The notes: generated by a model from the sequence alone, not told the origin. A stretch of DNA of 8,066 nucleotides from Actinomycetes bacterium (GCA_023423475.1 JAFAFN010000415.1:1-8066); one strand, 5' to 3'; shown: positions 1 to 5,650, numbered from the stretch's first letter. Numbers and translations are program-made.

Positions 1-192
1 GGTCTGCACCCCGGGCGGCGCCGCGCACCAGATGGCCAGACGTCCGTCGCCGTGGTGGTCGTCGTGGAACATGACGAAGCTCTTCTTGTCGCGCACGAAG
101 AACGTCGGCGCGCCGTGGCTGAGACGCTCCGTCGCTTCTGGCAGCGCCAGCGCCGACGCCCTCACGTGGGCGAGCGCGTCCCCAGGCGTCAC
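1..192 (-). CDS. MmcQ/YjbR family protein (N-terminal part, cut by left edge)
   Basis: The first 64 residues are visible and the 3' end lies outside the window. The start is read as the GTG at 192-190, whose last two bases begin the sigma-factor stop codon (GTGA overlap). Residues 12-30 (ASALALPEATERLSHGAPT) and the following FFVRDKKSFVMF and RLAIWCAAPPG segments match the MmcQ/YjbR (DUF419) fold, a small double-wing protein family described as DNA-binding-like but with poorly known biochemical function. The family is usually about 110-130 aa, so roughly half is seen. A second in-frame GTG lies nine codons downstream, but the first is preferred because of the overlap. It is the last visible gene of the sigma-factor run and should be co-translated with it. 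Family assignment is fairly sure; a role in the stress response is only suggested by position. Confidence 0.82.
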   Translation of the reverse strand, partial: MTPGDALAHVRASALALPEATERLSHGAPTFFVRDKKSFVMFHDDHHGDGRLAIWCAAPPGVQT

Positions 193-956
193 AGCTGCTC
201 GCCCTGTTCGTCGCGGGCGATGTGGGACAGCTGCCCGAGTGCTCGGCGCAGCAATCGTGAGACGTGCATCTGCGAGATCCCGATCTCGGCGGCGATCGCG
301 TCCTGGCTCAACTCGCCGTAGAAGCGGAGCTCGACGATGCGCCGACTGCGCTCGTCGAGCTGGTCCAGCAACGACTCGACGAGCACCCTGTCCACCGACT
401 CGCCGATCCCGTCCTCGTCGGCGACGATGCGCTCCCCCATCGGGGTGCCACCCCGGGGTCCCGGCGTCGACAACGAGCCGGCCTTGTACGAGCGGCCGGC
501 ATCGAGGGCCTCGATCACCGCGTCGATGTCGACGCCGAGGTGGTCGGCGATCTGCGCCGGCGTCGCGGTGCGACTCGTCTCCATCTCGATCGACTCGGTC
601 GCCCGCCGCACCCGCGGCAGCAGCTCCTTGATCGAGCGCGACACCGTGCCGCTCCAGGTGCGGTCGCGGAAGTGACGCTTCAGCTCGCCGAGGATCGTCG
701 GCACCGCGTAGCCCACGAAGGGCACACCACGTTCCGGGTCGTAGCGCTCGACGGCCCGGATCAGCGCGAAGTGCGCGACCTGCACCAGGTCCTCGAGCGG
801 CTCGCCGCGACCCGAGAACCGGCGAGCGACCGCCTCGGCGACGCTGCGGTGGCGCTCGACCAGCTCGTTGCGGAGCTGGACCGCTCCGGTGTCGCGATAG
901 CGCTCGAACAGGGCCAGGTTCTCTGCATCCGCTGCAGCGTCGCGTGTGTCAGCCAT
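189..956 (-). CDS. SigB/SigF-family RNA polymerase sigma factor
   Basis: The protein has 255 aa and should direct RNA polymerase to a general-stress or developmental regulon, as in the SigB/SigF/SigG group. Region 2 spans about residues 25-100 and shows the family's core segments EDLVQVAHFALIRAVERYDP and VPFVGYAVPTILGELKRHFR (54-96). Region 3 follows at about 130-165 (TPAQIADHLGVDIDAVIEAL). Region 4 with its helix-turn-helix is at about 190-245 (ELSQDAIAAEIGISQMHVSR). The start chosen is ATG at 956-954 (MADTRD); an extension to 1043 would run through most of the preceding gene. The gene overlaps the anti-sigma gene by 8 nt and the YjbR-like gene by 4 nt. Oddity: just after the conserved RDRTW the family normally has a VRVPR-like segment, but here it reads SGTVSR (102-107). 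A partner-switching module directly upstream fits regulation by sequestration. Confidence 0.93.
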   Translation of the reverse strand: MADTRDAAADAENLALFERYRDTGAVQLRNELVERHRSVAEAVARRFSGRGEPLEDLVQVAHFALIRAVERYDPERGVPFVGYAVPTILGELKRHFRDRTWSGTVSRSIKELLPRVRRATESIEMETSRTATPAQIADHLGVDIDAVIEALDAGRSYKAGSLSTPGPRGGTPMGERIVADEDGIGESVDRVLVESLLDQLDERSRRIVELRFYGELSQDAIAAEIGISQMHVSRLLRRALGQLSHIARDEQGEQL

Positions 957-1404
957 CGGGGCGGAGACCACCGAGCGGTTCCGCTGCGACGTGGACGTCG
1001 CGCTCGAACCAGGCGACAGTCGAATCGGTGCCGACGTCCACACCGAACGCCCGGGTGGTCGTCGCGAGCACCATCTCGCTGAGCTCGTCGAGGGCGGTCG
1101 GGTCGGAGCCGGCGCCGGTCGGCGCGGTCGCGGTCACTCGCACCACGGCGTCGGCGGCGCCGTCGACCGAGGCGACGACCTCGAGTCGGGTGTCGGCTGC
1201 CGAGTTGGCGACGAGGTGGGCGCAGATCTCGCCGGTCGCGATCCTCAGGTCCTCCAGGTCGTCGACGTCCGCACCGTGGGACGTCGCGAGACCCACGACG
1301 ACGAGTCGGACGAGTCGGAGCTGTTCGGTGGTGGACGGGACGTCGAGCTGGACGTACTCGCCACCCGTGGCCCCCTGCTCGCTCCCGGAGGTGGCGTCGC
1401 TCAC
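949..1404 (-). CDS. RsbW-like anti-sigma factor, degenerate ATP-binding domain
   Basis: The 151 aa protein begins at GTG 1404-1402, overlapping the STAS stop by 4 nt, and ends 8 nt inside the sigma gene. It has the HATPase_c_2-like layout of RsbW/SpoIIAB proteins: a beta strand (EYVQLDVPS, 16-24), a helix (TEQLRLVRLVVVGLATSHG), the N-box helix (DDLEDLRIATGEICAHLVAN, 48-67), strands at about 74-93, and a C-terminal helix and strand pair. The N-box glutamate (E59) is present, but the position four residues on, normally the Mg-ATP-binding asparagine, is histidine (H63). No clear DxGxG motif is seen at about 90-105 and no GxGL loop follows. By position it should bind and sequester the sigma factor encoded next; kinase activity towards the STAS protein is doubtful. 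Similar degenerate N-boxes occur in some actinobacterial relatives, so this may be a subfamily trait. Confidence 0.82.
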   Translation of the reverse strand: MSDATSGSEQGATGGEYVQLDVPSTTEQLRLVRLVVVGLATSHGADVDDLEDLRIATGEICAHLVANSAADTRLEVVASVDGAADAVVRVTATAPTGAGSDPTALDELSEMVLATTTRAFGVDVGTDSTVAWFERDVHVAAEPLGGLRPDG

Positions 1405-1715
1405 GAGGCGCCTTCGATGACGAAGTGCTCGGTCATGCCCGTGACCTCGAGCAGGCGCAACGTCGCCGGGCTCGGACGGCGGATGACCACCTGTCGCTCG
1501 GCTCCGCCGTCGTTGCGCGCCCGGATCATCGACCGGAGCCCACTCGAGTCCACGAACCCGACCGACTCCATCTCGAGCACGAGATCTCCTTCGCCGGCGT
1601 CCAGGGCCGCGTCGACCGCCTCGTCGAGCTGCGGTGCGGTGTGGGCGTCGAGATCTCCGGACAGCGAGATGACCGTGCCCTCGATGCTCACGCCGAACAC
1701 GTCATCGATCGACAT
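1401..1715 (-). CDS. STAS-domain anti-sigma factor antagonist (RsbV/SpoIIAA-like)
   Basis: A 104 aa single STAS domain. The start is ATG 1715-1713 (MSIDDVFG), supported by a GGAGG ribosome-binding site 9 nt upstream and by the usual family length; an ATG at 1766 would add an unsupported leader. Visible landmarks are the first strands (VISLSGDLDAHTAPQLDEAV, 15-34) and the phosphorylation loop FVDSSGL (54-60). S58 of the DSSG motif corresponds to the serine phosphorylated in SpoIIAA. The C-terminal helix carries TLRLLEVTGM. In the known scheme the unphosphorylated form binds the anti-sigma ATPase and frees the sigma factor, and phosphorylation inactivates it. The gene overlaps the next gene by 4 nt (GTGA). 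A 66 nt gap separates it from the upstream ATP-binding gene. Confidence 0.92.
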   Translation of the reverse strand: MSIDDVFGVSIEGTVISLSGDLDAHTAPQLDEAVDAALDAGEGDLVLEMESVGFVDSSGLRSMIRARNDGGAERQVVIRRPSPATLRLLEVTGMTEHFVIEGAS

Positions 1716-1764
1716 CCTGCTGAACCTCCGTCGGTGCTCTCGGGTGAGCGTCCCTGATCGGTTC

Positions 1765-1770
1765 ACGATA
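1765..1770 (-). promoter_or_regulatory. Possible -10 element before the STAS-to-YjbR genes
   Basis: TATCGT on the minus strand lies in the only real gap inside the left gene run, about 50 nt before the STAS start. It would place a transcript start near 1758, leaving a leader of about 43 nt with the GGAGG site. No convincing -35 lies 16-18 nt upstream, and no SigB/SigF-type GTTT...GGGTA pair was found. It could mark an internal promoter or be chance. Confidence 0.22.
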
Positions 1771-1781
1771 GCGGGCGCCGT

Positions 1782-2432
1782 TCAGCGCGGGATGGCCGCC
1801 CAGACGGTCTTGGATGCGGGCCGGGCGATCACGCCCCACATCGCGGCGACCGAGGCGACGACCAGCAGGCCGCGCCCGGCGACCTCGTCGGACTGGACCA
1901 TCCGGGGCCGTGGCAGACGATCGGCTGCAGGATCGGTGACCGCGACCAGGACGAGTCCGTCGCCGTCGACGAGGTCCACGGTGAGCCAGCCCCTGGCGTG
2001 GCGCTCGACGTTGGTGGCGAGCTCGCTGGTCACCAGGACGAGGTCGTCCACGATCGGGGCGGGAGCCTCGGCGTGGGCCGAGACCCACTGACGCAGCGCG
2101 CGCAGGGATGTCGGGGTGGTGTCACCGGTGAAGTCCCGCCGCGAGGCGCCGCGGTCGTCACCCGCCGCCAGGCGGAGCGCCCGAGGCCAGCGATCATCCA
2201 GGGGCCCCGAGCGTGGCGGGTGCACGGTCCCGATCACCGAGGTGGGCAGCAGCGCTCGCGTCCGCTCGACGAACACGGGCAGCGAGAACGACGACACCAG
2301 TTCGTCGTCGTGGCGCACCGGATCATCCGCGCCGGCGGTCCCTTCGGGCCACACGACGAGGTGCGCCGGCAGCGCAGGGTCGCGCACCGACGTGTCTCGT
2401 GATGTCCCGGTGGTGCCGGTCGTTGCGGTCAT
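1782..2432 (-). CDS. ATP-binding protein, RsbW-like serine kinase with N-terminal extension
   Basis: A 216 aa protein whose C-terminal half (about 100-216) is a HATPase_c_2 domain of the anti-sigma/serine-kinase type common in actinobacteria. Its N-box is intact: TSELATNVERHARG (135-148), with E137, N141 and H145. The strand ending in VTDPAADRLP (165-174) corresponds to the degenerate DxS/P loop of this family. VAGRGLLVV (184-192) is the GxGL-type lid motif, and WGVIARPASKTVWAAIP (199-215) is the family's closing hairpin. Residues 1-99 are a proline- and charge-rich extension matching nothing I recognise; LVSSFSLPVFVERTRALLP (45-63) may be structured. The start at ATG 2432-2430 has an AGGA 9 nt upstream. 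It could phosphorylate the STAS protein encoded next, or act on another antagonist; the partner is inferred from position only. Confidence 0.82.
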   Translation of the reverse strand: MTATTGTTGTSRDTSVRDPALPAHLVVWPEGTAGADDPVRHDDELVSSFSLPVFVERTRALLPTSVIGTVHPPRSGPLDDRWPRALRLAAGDDRGASRRDFTGDTTPTSLRALRQWVSAHAEAPAPIVDDLVLVTSELATNVERHARGWLTVDLVDGDGLVLVAVTDPAADRLPRPRMVQSDEVAGRGLLVVASVAAMWGVIARPASKTVWAAIPR

Positions 2433-2437
2433 GGCTG

Positions 2438-2477
2438 CCCGTCCTGGCGGGTCTGGGCGCGAACCGACGTGTGTCGG
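2438..2477 (-). other. Two small hairpins between the membrane-protein and ATP-binding genes
   Basis: Four bases after the TAG of the upstream gene lies a 5-bp stem with a 4-nt loop (2464-2477, CCGAC/GTCGG). Nearer the next start, a 4-bp stem (2438-2441 with 2448-2451, CCCG/CGGG) holds the AGGA ribosome-binding site in its six-base loop. Both are short and may be chance in such GC-rich DNA. They could modulate expression of the ATP-binding protein relative to the gene before it. Confidence 0.2.
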
Positions 2478-2480
2478 CCG

Positions 2481-2753
2481 CTACTTCTCGGTCGAGGTGG
2501 TCCCGTAGGGGTCGGGCGATCCCGACGGCGCGGAAGAGCCGCCGAGGGCCTTCTTGGCCACGACGACGACGATGCCCACGACGGTGATCACGAGCATCAG
2601 CTTGAAGAACTTGCCCGAGCGTCGCTTGGCCTTGCCTGCCGCTGCGTCGACCTTCTGTGCGGTGTCGAGGGCACGCTGGGTCTTCTCGAGCGCCGTCTCG
2701 AGCTCGGTGATGCCGTCCTGCGCCTGTGCTGCTCGCTGTCCTAGTGCGCTCAT
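2481..2753 (-). CDS. Small coiled-coil, single-TM hypothetical protein
   Basis: A 90 aa protein of unknown function. Residues 5-38 are rich in A, Q, E, L and K with heptad-like spacing (TELETALEKTQRALDTAQKV) and should form an amphipathic or coiled-coil helix. A basic stretch KAKRRSGKFFK (41-51) precedes one transmembrane helix (LMLVITVVGIVVVVA, 52-66), after which AKK and a Gly/Ser/Pro-rich tail end the protein. The basic residues before the TM suggest the N-terminal coil is cytoplasmic. The start ATG 2753-2751 has a GAGGG site 4 nt upstream. It is the first gene of the minus-strand run and lies 48 nt before the ATP-binding gene, so it may be co-transcribed with the partner-switching module; whether it anchors or senses anything is unknown. 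Confidence 0.75.
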   Translation of the reverse strand: MSALGQRAAQAQDGITELETALEKTQRALDTAQKVDAAAGKAKRRSGKFFKLMLVITVVGIVVVVAKKALGGSSAPSGSPDPYGTTSTEK

Positions 2754-2934
2754 GAGTCCCTCATTCGTCCGAAGATGGTGCCGTCAAACCTACCGTTCGG
2801 ACCGCCGTTCCGGGCACAGAACCTCTGGGTCGCACGAGCGGCGAACCACAGGGGACGTCGGTCGTCGGCCACGTCGGAAGCCGCCGTCGGATCATTCTGC
2901 ACTTCGAGTGCGTCTTTTGTGCGACCATCTCGGT
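2754..2934. promoter_or_regulatory. Divergent intergenic promoter region
   Basis: This 181 bp stretch separates divergent starts (minus gene at 2753, plus gene at 2935), so it should carry two promoters. On the minus strand TAGGTT (2792-2787) could be a -10 with a leader of about 27 nt, but no good -35 precedes it. On the plus strand GACCAT (2923-2928), six bases before the GTG start, is a weak leaderless-type -10. A small palindrome GCACT-TCG-AGTGC (2899-2911) followed by TCTTTT (2913-2918) lies just upstream and could be an operator or a weak attenuator. No strong match to a known regulator site was seen. Confidence 0.4.
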
Positions 2935-3384
2935 GTGGCAACCATCCGACGACAGACCAGGGTGAACCGCTCCGCGGCTCAGGTGTGGACCGTGCTCGGC
3001 GACCCCGGCACCATCGACCAGTGGTTCCCGGGCATCGTCGCCTGCGAGCTCAGCGAGGACGACGAAGGAGTGGTGCGGACCGTGACCGTCGGCTCCGGCC
3101 TGCAGCTCGTCGAGCGCATCGTGACCAACGATCCGATCGCCCATCGCTTCCAGTACCGCATCACCGGCGGCCTGTTCAAGGACCACCTGGGCACGATCGA
3201 CGCGATCGACCTCGACGACGGCACCTCGCTGCTGGTCTACGGCACCGATGCGCAGCCCGACGTCATGGCGCTGGTGATCGGCGGCGCCTCGGGCGCCGCA
3301 CTCGAGAACCTGCGCGACCTGGTCGAGGCCAGCACCGCACCAGCAGCCGGTCCGGCTGCGACCGAGACCGGAGGACACAGCTGA
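2935..3384 (+). CDS. SRPBCC / polyketide-cyclase-like lipid-binding fold protein
   Basis: A 149 aa protein with the START/Bet v 1-like layout of the polyketide cyclase 2 group. The first strand (ATIRRQTRVN) is followed by the helix SAAQVWTVLGDPGTIDQWFPG (13-33), a typical signature of the family. A curved sheet spans about 35-108, and a long C-terminal helix LVIGGASGAALENLRDLVEA (113-132) closes the hydrophobic cavity. The tail is Ala/Pro-rich. Such proteins bind or convert hydrophobic ligands; the ligand cannot be read from sequence. The start is GTG 2935, the only sensible one before the first strand; no ribosome-binding site is visible, so a leaderless transcript is possible. The stop codon TGA shares its A with the ATG of the following hydrolase gene, indicating translational coupling and a shared task. 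Confidence 0.83.
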   Translation: MATIRRQTRVNRSAAQVWTVLGDPGTIDQWFPGIVACELSEDDEGVVRTVTVGSGLQLVERIVTNDPIAHRFQYRITGGLFKDHLGTIDAIDLDDGTSLLVYGTDAQPDVMALVIGGASGAALENLRDLVEASTAPAAGPAATETGGHS

Positions 3385-4952
3385 TGGGCCGCAAGATCCT
3401 GTTCGTCACCACCGATCAGCAGCGCTACGACACCCTCGGGTGCAACGGCGGGACGATCGCCCGCACTCCGGTGATCGACGGACTCGCTGCATCGGGCATC
3501 CGCTACGAGCGGGCCGTCCCGCAGTCGGTCGTGTGCATGCCGTCGCGTTCCACGATGATCACCGGGCAGCACCAGGCGACCCACGGGGTCTGGATGAACG
3601 GCGTGCCGCTCCCCGTCGATGCGCCTTCGGTGGCCACCGTGCTGAACCGCTCCGGCTACCGCACCGCGCTCATCGGCAAGGCGCACTTCGAGCCGTTCCT
3701 CGACCCGCTGCTCCGGTTCAACGAGAACCGGCTGGCCAGCCTCGGGACCGAGACGGTCACGACCACGCAGCACGACGGTCTGCCGGGCCCCCACCGCGGC
3801 TTCGAGCACCTGCAGTTCGCGACCCACGGTGCAGCGGGCTGGCTCCACTACGCCAAGTGGTTGGCGGCGAACCACCCCGAGGCGATCCAGGACTACTACC
3901 AGGTCCTCGACGGCGACCTCGAGGTCAACGCGGTCGGCTTCGGTGACACCGGCGCACCCCAGGTGAAGCACAACCAGATCCCGCGGGACTGGTACCACAC
4001 CGACTGGGTCGCCCAGCGCACGATCGACTGGCTCGACGGACTCGACGCGCAGGACGACTGGTTCTGCTGGATGAGCTTCCCCGATCCCCACCACCCATGG
4101 GATCCGCCCGCCTCCGAGCTCGGCCGGATCGACTGGCGAGAGGTCCCCCTGCCCGCCGGCTACCCCGAGTCCGCCGCCGAGCGCGAGCGCCTGCTCGACG
4201 ACAAGCCGCGACAGTGGCGGCTCTGGTACGACGGCGCGCTGGTGTCGAACTACGAGGCGCCAACGCACTGGGTGCCCGCGTCGATGACCGCCGATCAGGT
4301 GAGAGAGGTGAACGCGCTCAACGCGATCGAGGTCGAGCTGATCGACGAGGCGCTCGGACGGGTCCTCGCCGCGATCGATGCCCGGGGCTGGACCGACGAC
4401 GTCGACATCGTGTTCACGACCGACCACGGCGAGTTCCAGGGTGACTTCGGCCTGCTGTTCAAGGGGCCGTACCACACCGACTCGCTCATGCGGCTGCCGT
4501 TGATCTGGCGACCGGCACCGTCGGCGGCCACCGCGCCGGCGGTCGTCTCGGCCCCGGTCGGGCTGGTCGACCTGGCACCCACCTTCTGCTCGATCGCCGG
4601 GCTCGAAGCACAGAGCTGGATGCAGGGCGACTCGTTGCCGGTCGACGACGCCGACGCCGCCTCCCGCGGGATCGAGGCCCAGCTCACGTCGTGGGACAGC
4701 GAGCTGTTCGGTATCGGCATGTACCTCCGGACGATCACCCGGGACGGCTGGGTCTGCACCGCCTATCTGCCGGGAGCGGTGCACGACGGCACCGAGGGCG
4801 AGCTCTACTCGCTCGAGGACGATCCGCTCCAGCAGGTGAACCGCTGGGACGACCCGTCGGTCCGAGCCCTGCGCGACGACCTGCTGTCCGACCTGCGGGA
4901 CCGCCAGCCGGTGGACCACCAGCCTCGACTGGAGCTGCAGGCGCCCGTCTGA
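3384..4952 (+). CDS. Formylglycine-type sulfatase / phosphonate monoester hydrolase-like enzyme
   Basis: A 522 aa alkaline-phosphatase-superfamily hydrolase that should cleave sulfate or phosphate/phosphonate monoesters. The N terminus ILFVTTDQQRYDTLGC carries metal-ligand D11. VCMPSRSTMITG (50-61) is the C-x-P-S-R sulfatase signature, with C51 the residue that would be converted to formylglycine. Further expected site residues are K98 and H100 (IGKAHF), H235/H236 in FPDPHHPWDPP, D346 and H347 in FTTDHGEFQGDFG, and K359 and H363 in FKGPYH. No signal peptide is seen, so it is probably cytoplasmic, as for phosphonate monoester hydrolase and choline-sulfatase-like enzymes. The start ATG has GGAGG at 3370-3374, 9 nt upstream, and overlaps the SRPBCC stop by one base. 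No formylglycine-generating enzyme lies in the window. The substrate is unknown. Confidence 0.9.
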   Translation: MGRKILFVTTDQQRYDTLGCNGGTIARTPVIDGLAASGIRYERAVPQSVVCMPSRSTMITGQHQATHGVWMNGVPLPVDAPSVATVLNRSGYRTALIGKAHFEPFLDPLLRFNENRLASLGTETVTTTQHDGLPGPHRGFEHLQFATHGAAGWLHYAKWLAANHPEAIQDYYQVLDGDLEVNAVGFGDTGAPQVKHNQIPRDWYHTDWVAQRTIDWLDGLDAQDDWFCWMSFPDPHHPWDPPASELGRIDWREVPLPAGYPESAAERERLLDDKPRQWRLWYDGALVSNYEAPTHWVPASMTADQVREVNALNAIEVELIDEALGRVLAAIDARGWTDDVDIVFTTDHGEFQGDFGLLFKGPYHTDSLMRLPLIWRPAPSAATAPAVVSAPVGLVDLAPTFCSIAGLEAQSWMQGDSLPVDDADAASRGIEAQLTSWDSELFGIGMYLRTITRDGWVCTAYLPGAVHDGTEGELYSLEDDPLQQVNRWDDPSVRALRDDLLSDLRDRQPVDHQPRLELQAPV

Positions 4953-4959
4953 GCGGGCG
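4942..4959. terminator. Hairpin spanning the hydrolase stop codon
   Basis: CGCCCG (4942-4947) pairs perfectly with CGGGCG (4954-4959) around a six-base loop that includes the TGA stop. There is no T-run, so Rho-independent activity is uncertain. It lies next to a second, longer hairpin at a convergent junction. Confidence 0.4.
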
Positions 4960-4968
4960 TCACCGTCA

Positions 4969-4996
4969 GCCGGTCCGAGACCCGTGCTCGGCCGGC
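4969..4996. terminator. Bidirectional terminator-like hairpin between convergent genes
   Basis: GCCGG (4969-4973) pairs with CCGGC (4992-4996) and CCGAG (4975-4979) with CTCGG (4987-4991), leaving a single T bulge and a seven-base loop. It lies in the 58 nt between the convergent hydrolase and PPOX genes and could serve both strands. CCGGCA (4992-4997) can instead pair with TGCCGG (5004-5009). No poly-T follows on either strand. Confidence 0.5.
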
Positions 4997-5010
4997 ACCC
5001 GACTGCCGGT

Positions 5011-5577
5011 TCAGAGGAATCGACGCAGCAGCGGGAGTCGGCCTCGGATCCGGAGGAACCAGGTCGTCGGCCACGAGATCGCCCGCGTGTTGTCGAAGCC
5101 GCGCACGTCGAGGGGCCGGAGCACGAACTCGACGTTGACCACCTCGCCGTGCTCGTCACGCATCGCCACGTACTTCGCACCGCCGACCCGCCCGAAGTAG
5201 CGGGACTCGATGCTGCCGACACCCGACGGCGCGCCGGGTGCGACCGGCTCGGCGACGGCGTCGAAGACCACCCCGCGGTAGGGCGGCCGTTCGTCCTGGA
5301 TCGTCACGCAGACCCTCGGATCCCGCTGCAGCGCCTTCGCCTTCGGCGAGTCGACGCCGGTGCTGATGTGGAACACGCCGTCGTGGTACTCGTACCAGAT
5401 CGGCGCCTGGCCGGGCCGGCCGTCCTTGCGGTTGTAGGCCATCACCGCAACCCGGACCCCCGTCACGAAGCGCTCGAGCTCGTCGGGCTCGAAGCCGGGC
5501 TGTCCGCCGAGCGGGCGGAAGGGCTGACGGGAGATCGGTCCGCTCGGCGGGATCGTCACGTCTCGGTCGGTGGTCAT
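5011..5577 (-). CDS. PPOX-class (pyridoxamine 5'-phosphate oxidase-like) FMN/F420 oxidoreductase
   Basis: A 188 aa split-beta-barrel protein. After an N-terminal helix region (FEPDELERFVTGVRVAVMAY, 29-48) come the barrel strands QAPIWYEYHDGVFHIST (57-73), the conserved DSPKAKALQRDPRVCVTIQD (76-95) and PYRGVVFDAVAEPV (99-112). The pattern in which K, R and DPRV line the cofactor pocket is shared by FMN- and F420-dependent PPOX proteins of actinobacteria. F420 is more likely given the inferred host, but the cofactor cannot be settled by eye. The C terminus (PTTWFLRIRGRLPLLRRFL) is basic and hydrophobic. The start ATG 5577-5575 has a clear GGAGG 7 nt upstream. It is divergent from a TetR gene across a 96 bp region with two palindromes and is therefore probably that repressor's target. 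The substrate is unknown. Confidence 0.86.
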   Translation of the reverse strand: MTTDRDVTIPPSGPISRQPFRPLGGQPGFEPDELERFVTGVRVAVMAYNRKDGRPGQAPIWYEYHDGVFHISTGVDSPKAKALQRDPRVCVTIQDERPPYRGVVFDAVAEPVAPGAPSGVGSIESRYFGRVGGAKYVAMRDEHGEVVNVEFVLRPLDVRGFDNTRAISWPTTWFLRIRGRLPLLRRFL

Positions 5578-5604
5578 GGTCGTGCCTCCTCGGCGTTCGT
5601 TGCC

Positions 5605-5617
5605 CTTACGGCGTAAG
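5605..5617. promoter_or_regulatory. TetR operator candidate, site 1
   Basis: CTTACGGCGTAAG is a perfect 13-bp palindrome around a central base. It lies 27 bp before the PPOX start codon and overlaps its inferred transcription start. Site 2 is its exact reverse complement, with centres 26 bp apart. Size and form fit a TetR-family operator. Confidence 0.8.
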
Positions 5618-5621
5618 TCAG

Positions 5622-5650
5622 AGTGTTCCCCTTACGCCGTAAGTTGTCAA
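5622..5650 (-). promoter_or_regulatory. Candidate PPOX promoter
   Basis: On the minus strand a perfect TTGACA -35 (5650-5645) is followed after 17 nt by AACACT (5627-5622), a weak -10. Transcription would begin near 5615, giving a leader of about 38 nt with the GGAGG site. Palindrome 2 fills the spacer between the two boxes and palindrome 1 covers the start point, an arrangement that would block polymerase when the repressor is bound. Confidence 0.45.
5631..5643. promoter_or_regulatory. TetR operator candidate, site 2
   Basis: CTTACGCCGTAAG, the reverse complement of site 1, lies 30 bp before the tetR start codon. It falls inside the candidate PPOX promoter spacer and beside the tetR promoter region, so one occupied site could repress both genes. 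Confidence 0.8.

Noticed and set aside
957..1043. Longer N terminus of the SigB/SigF-type sigma factor starting at 1043
   Set aside because: It would lie wholly within the anti-sigma gene and add a Ser-rich leader not expected in the family; the ATG at 956 gives the normal length and an ordinary 8 nt overlap.
264..1082. Plus-strand open frame opposite the SigB/SigF-type sigma gene
   Set aside because: The translation is compositionally biased and lacks motifs; the minus-strand sigma protein has all expected regions.
2554..2934. Extension of the SRPBCC protein upstream of 2935
   Set aside because: The in-frame extension overlaps the opposite-strand membrane-protein gene and its control region and has no family similarity; the fold begins right after GTG 2935.
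3237..5222. A 661-codon minus-strand open frame opposite the sulfatase-like gene
   Set aside because: It is antisense to a gene with clear catalytic motifs, has low-complexity Arg/Val/Gly/Asp-rich sequence with no domain, and extends into the PPOX gene. High GC alone produces such frames.
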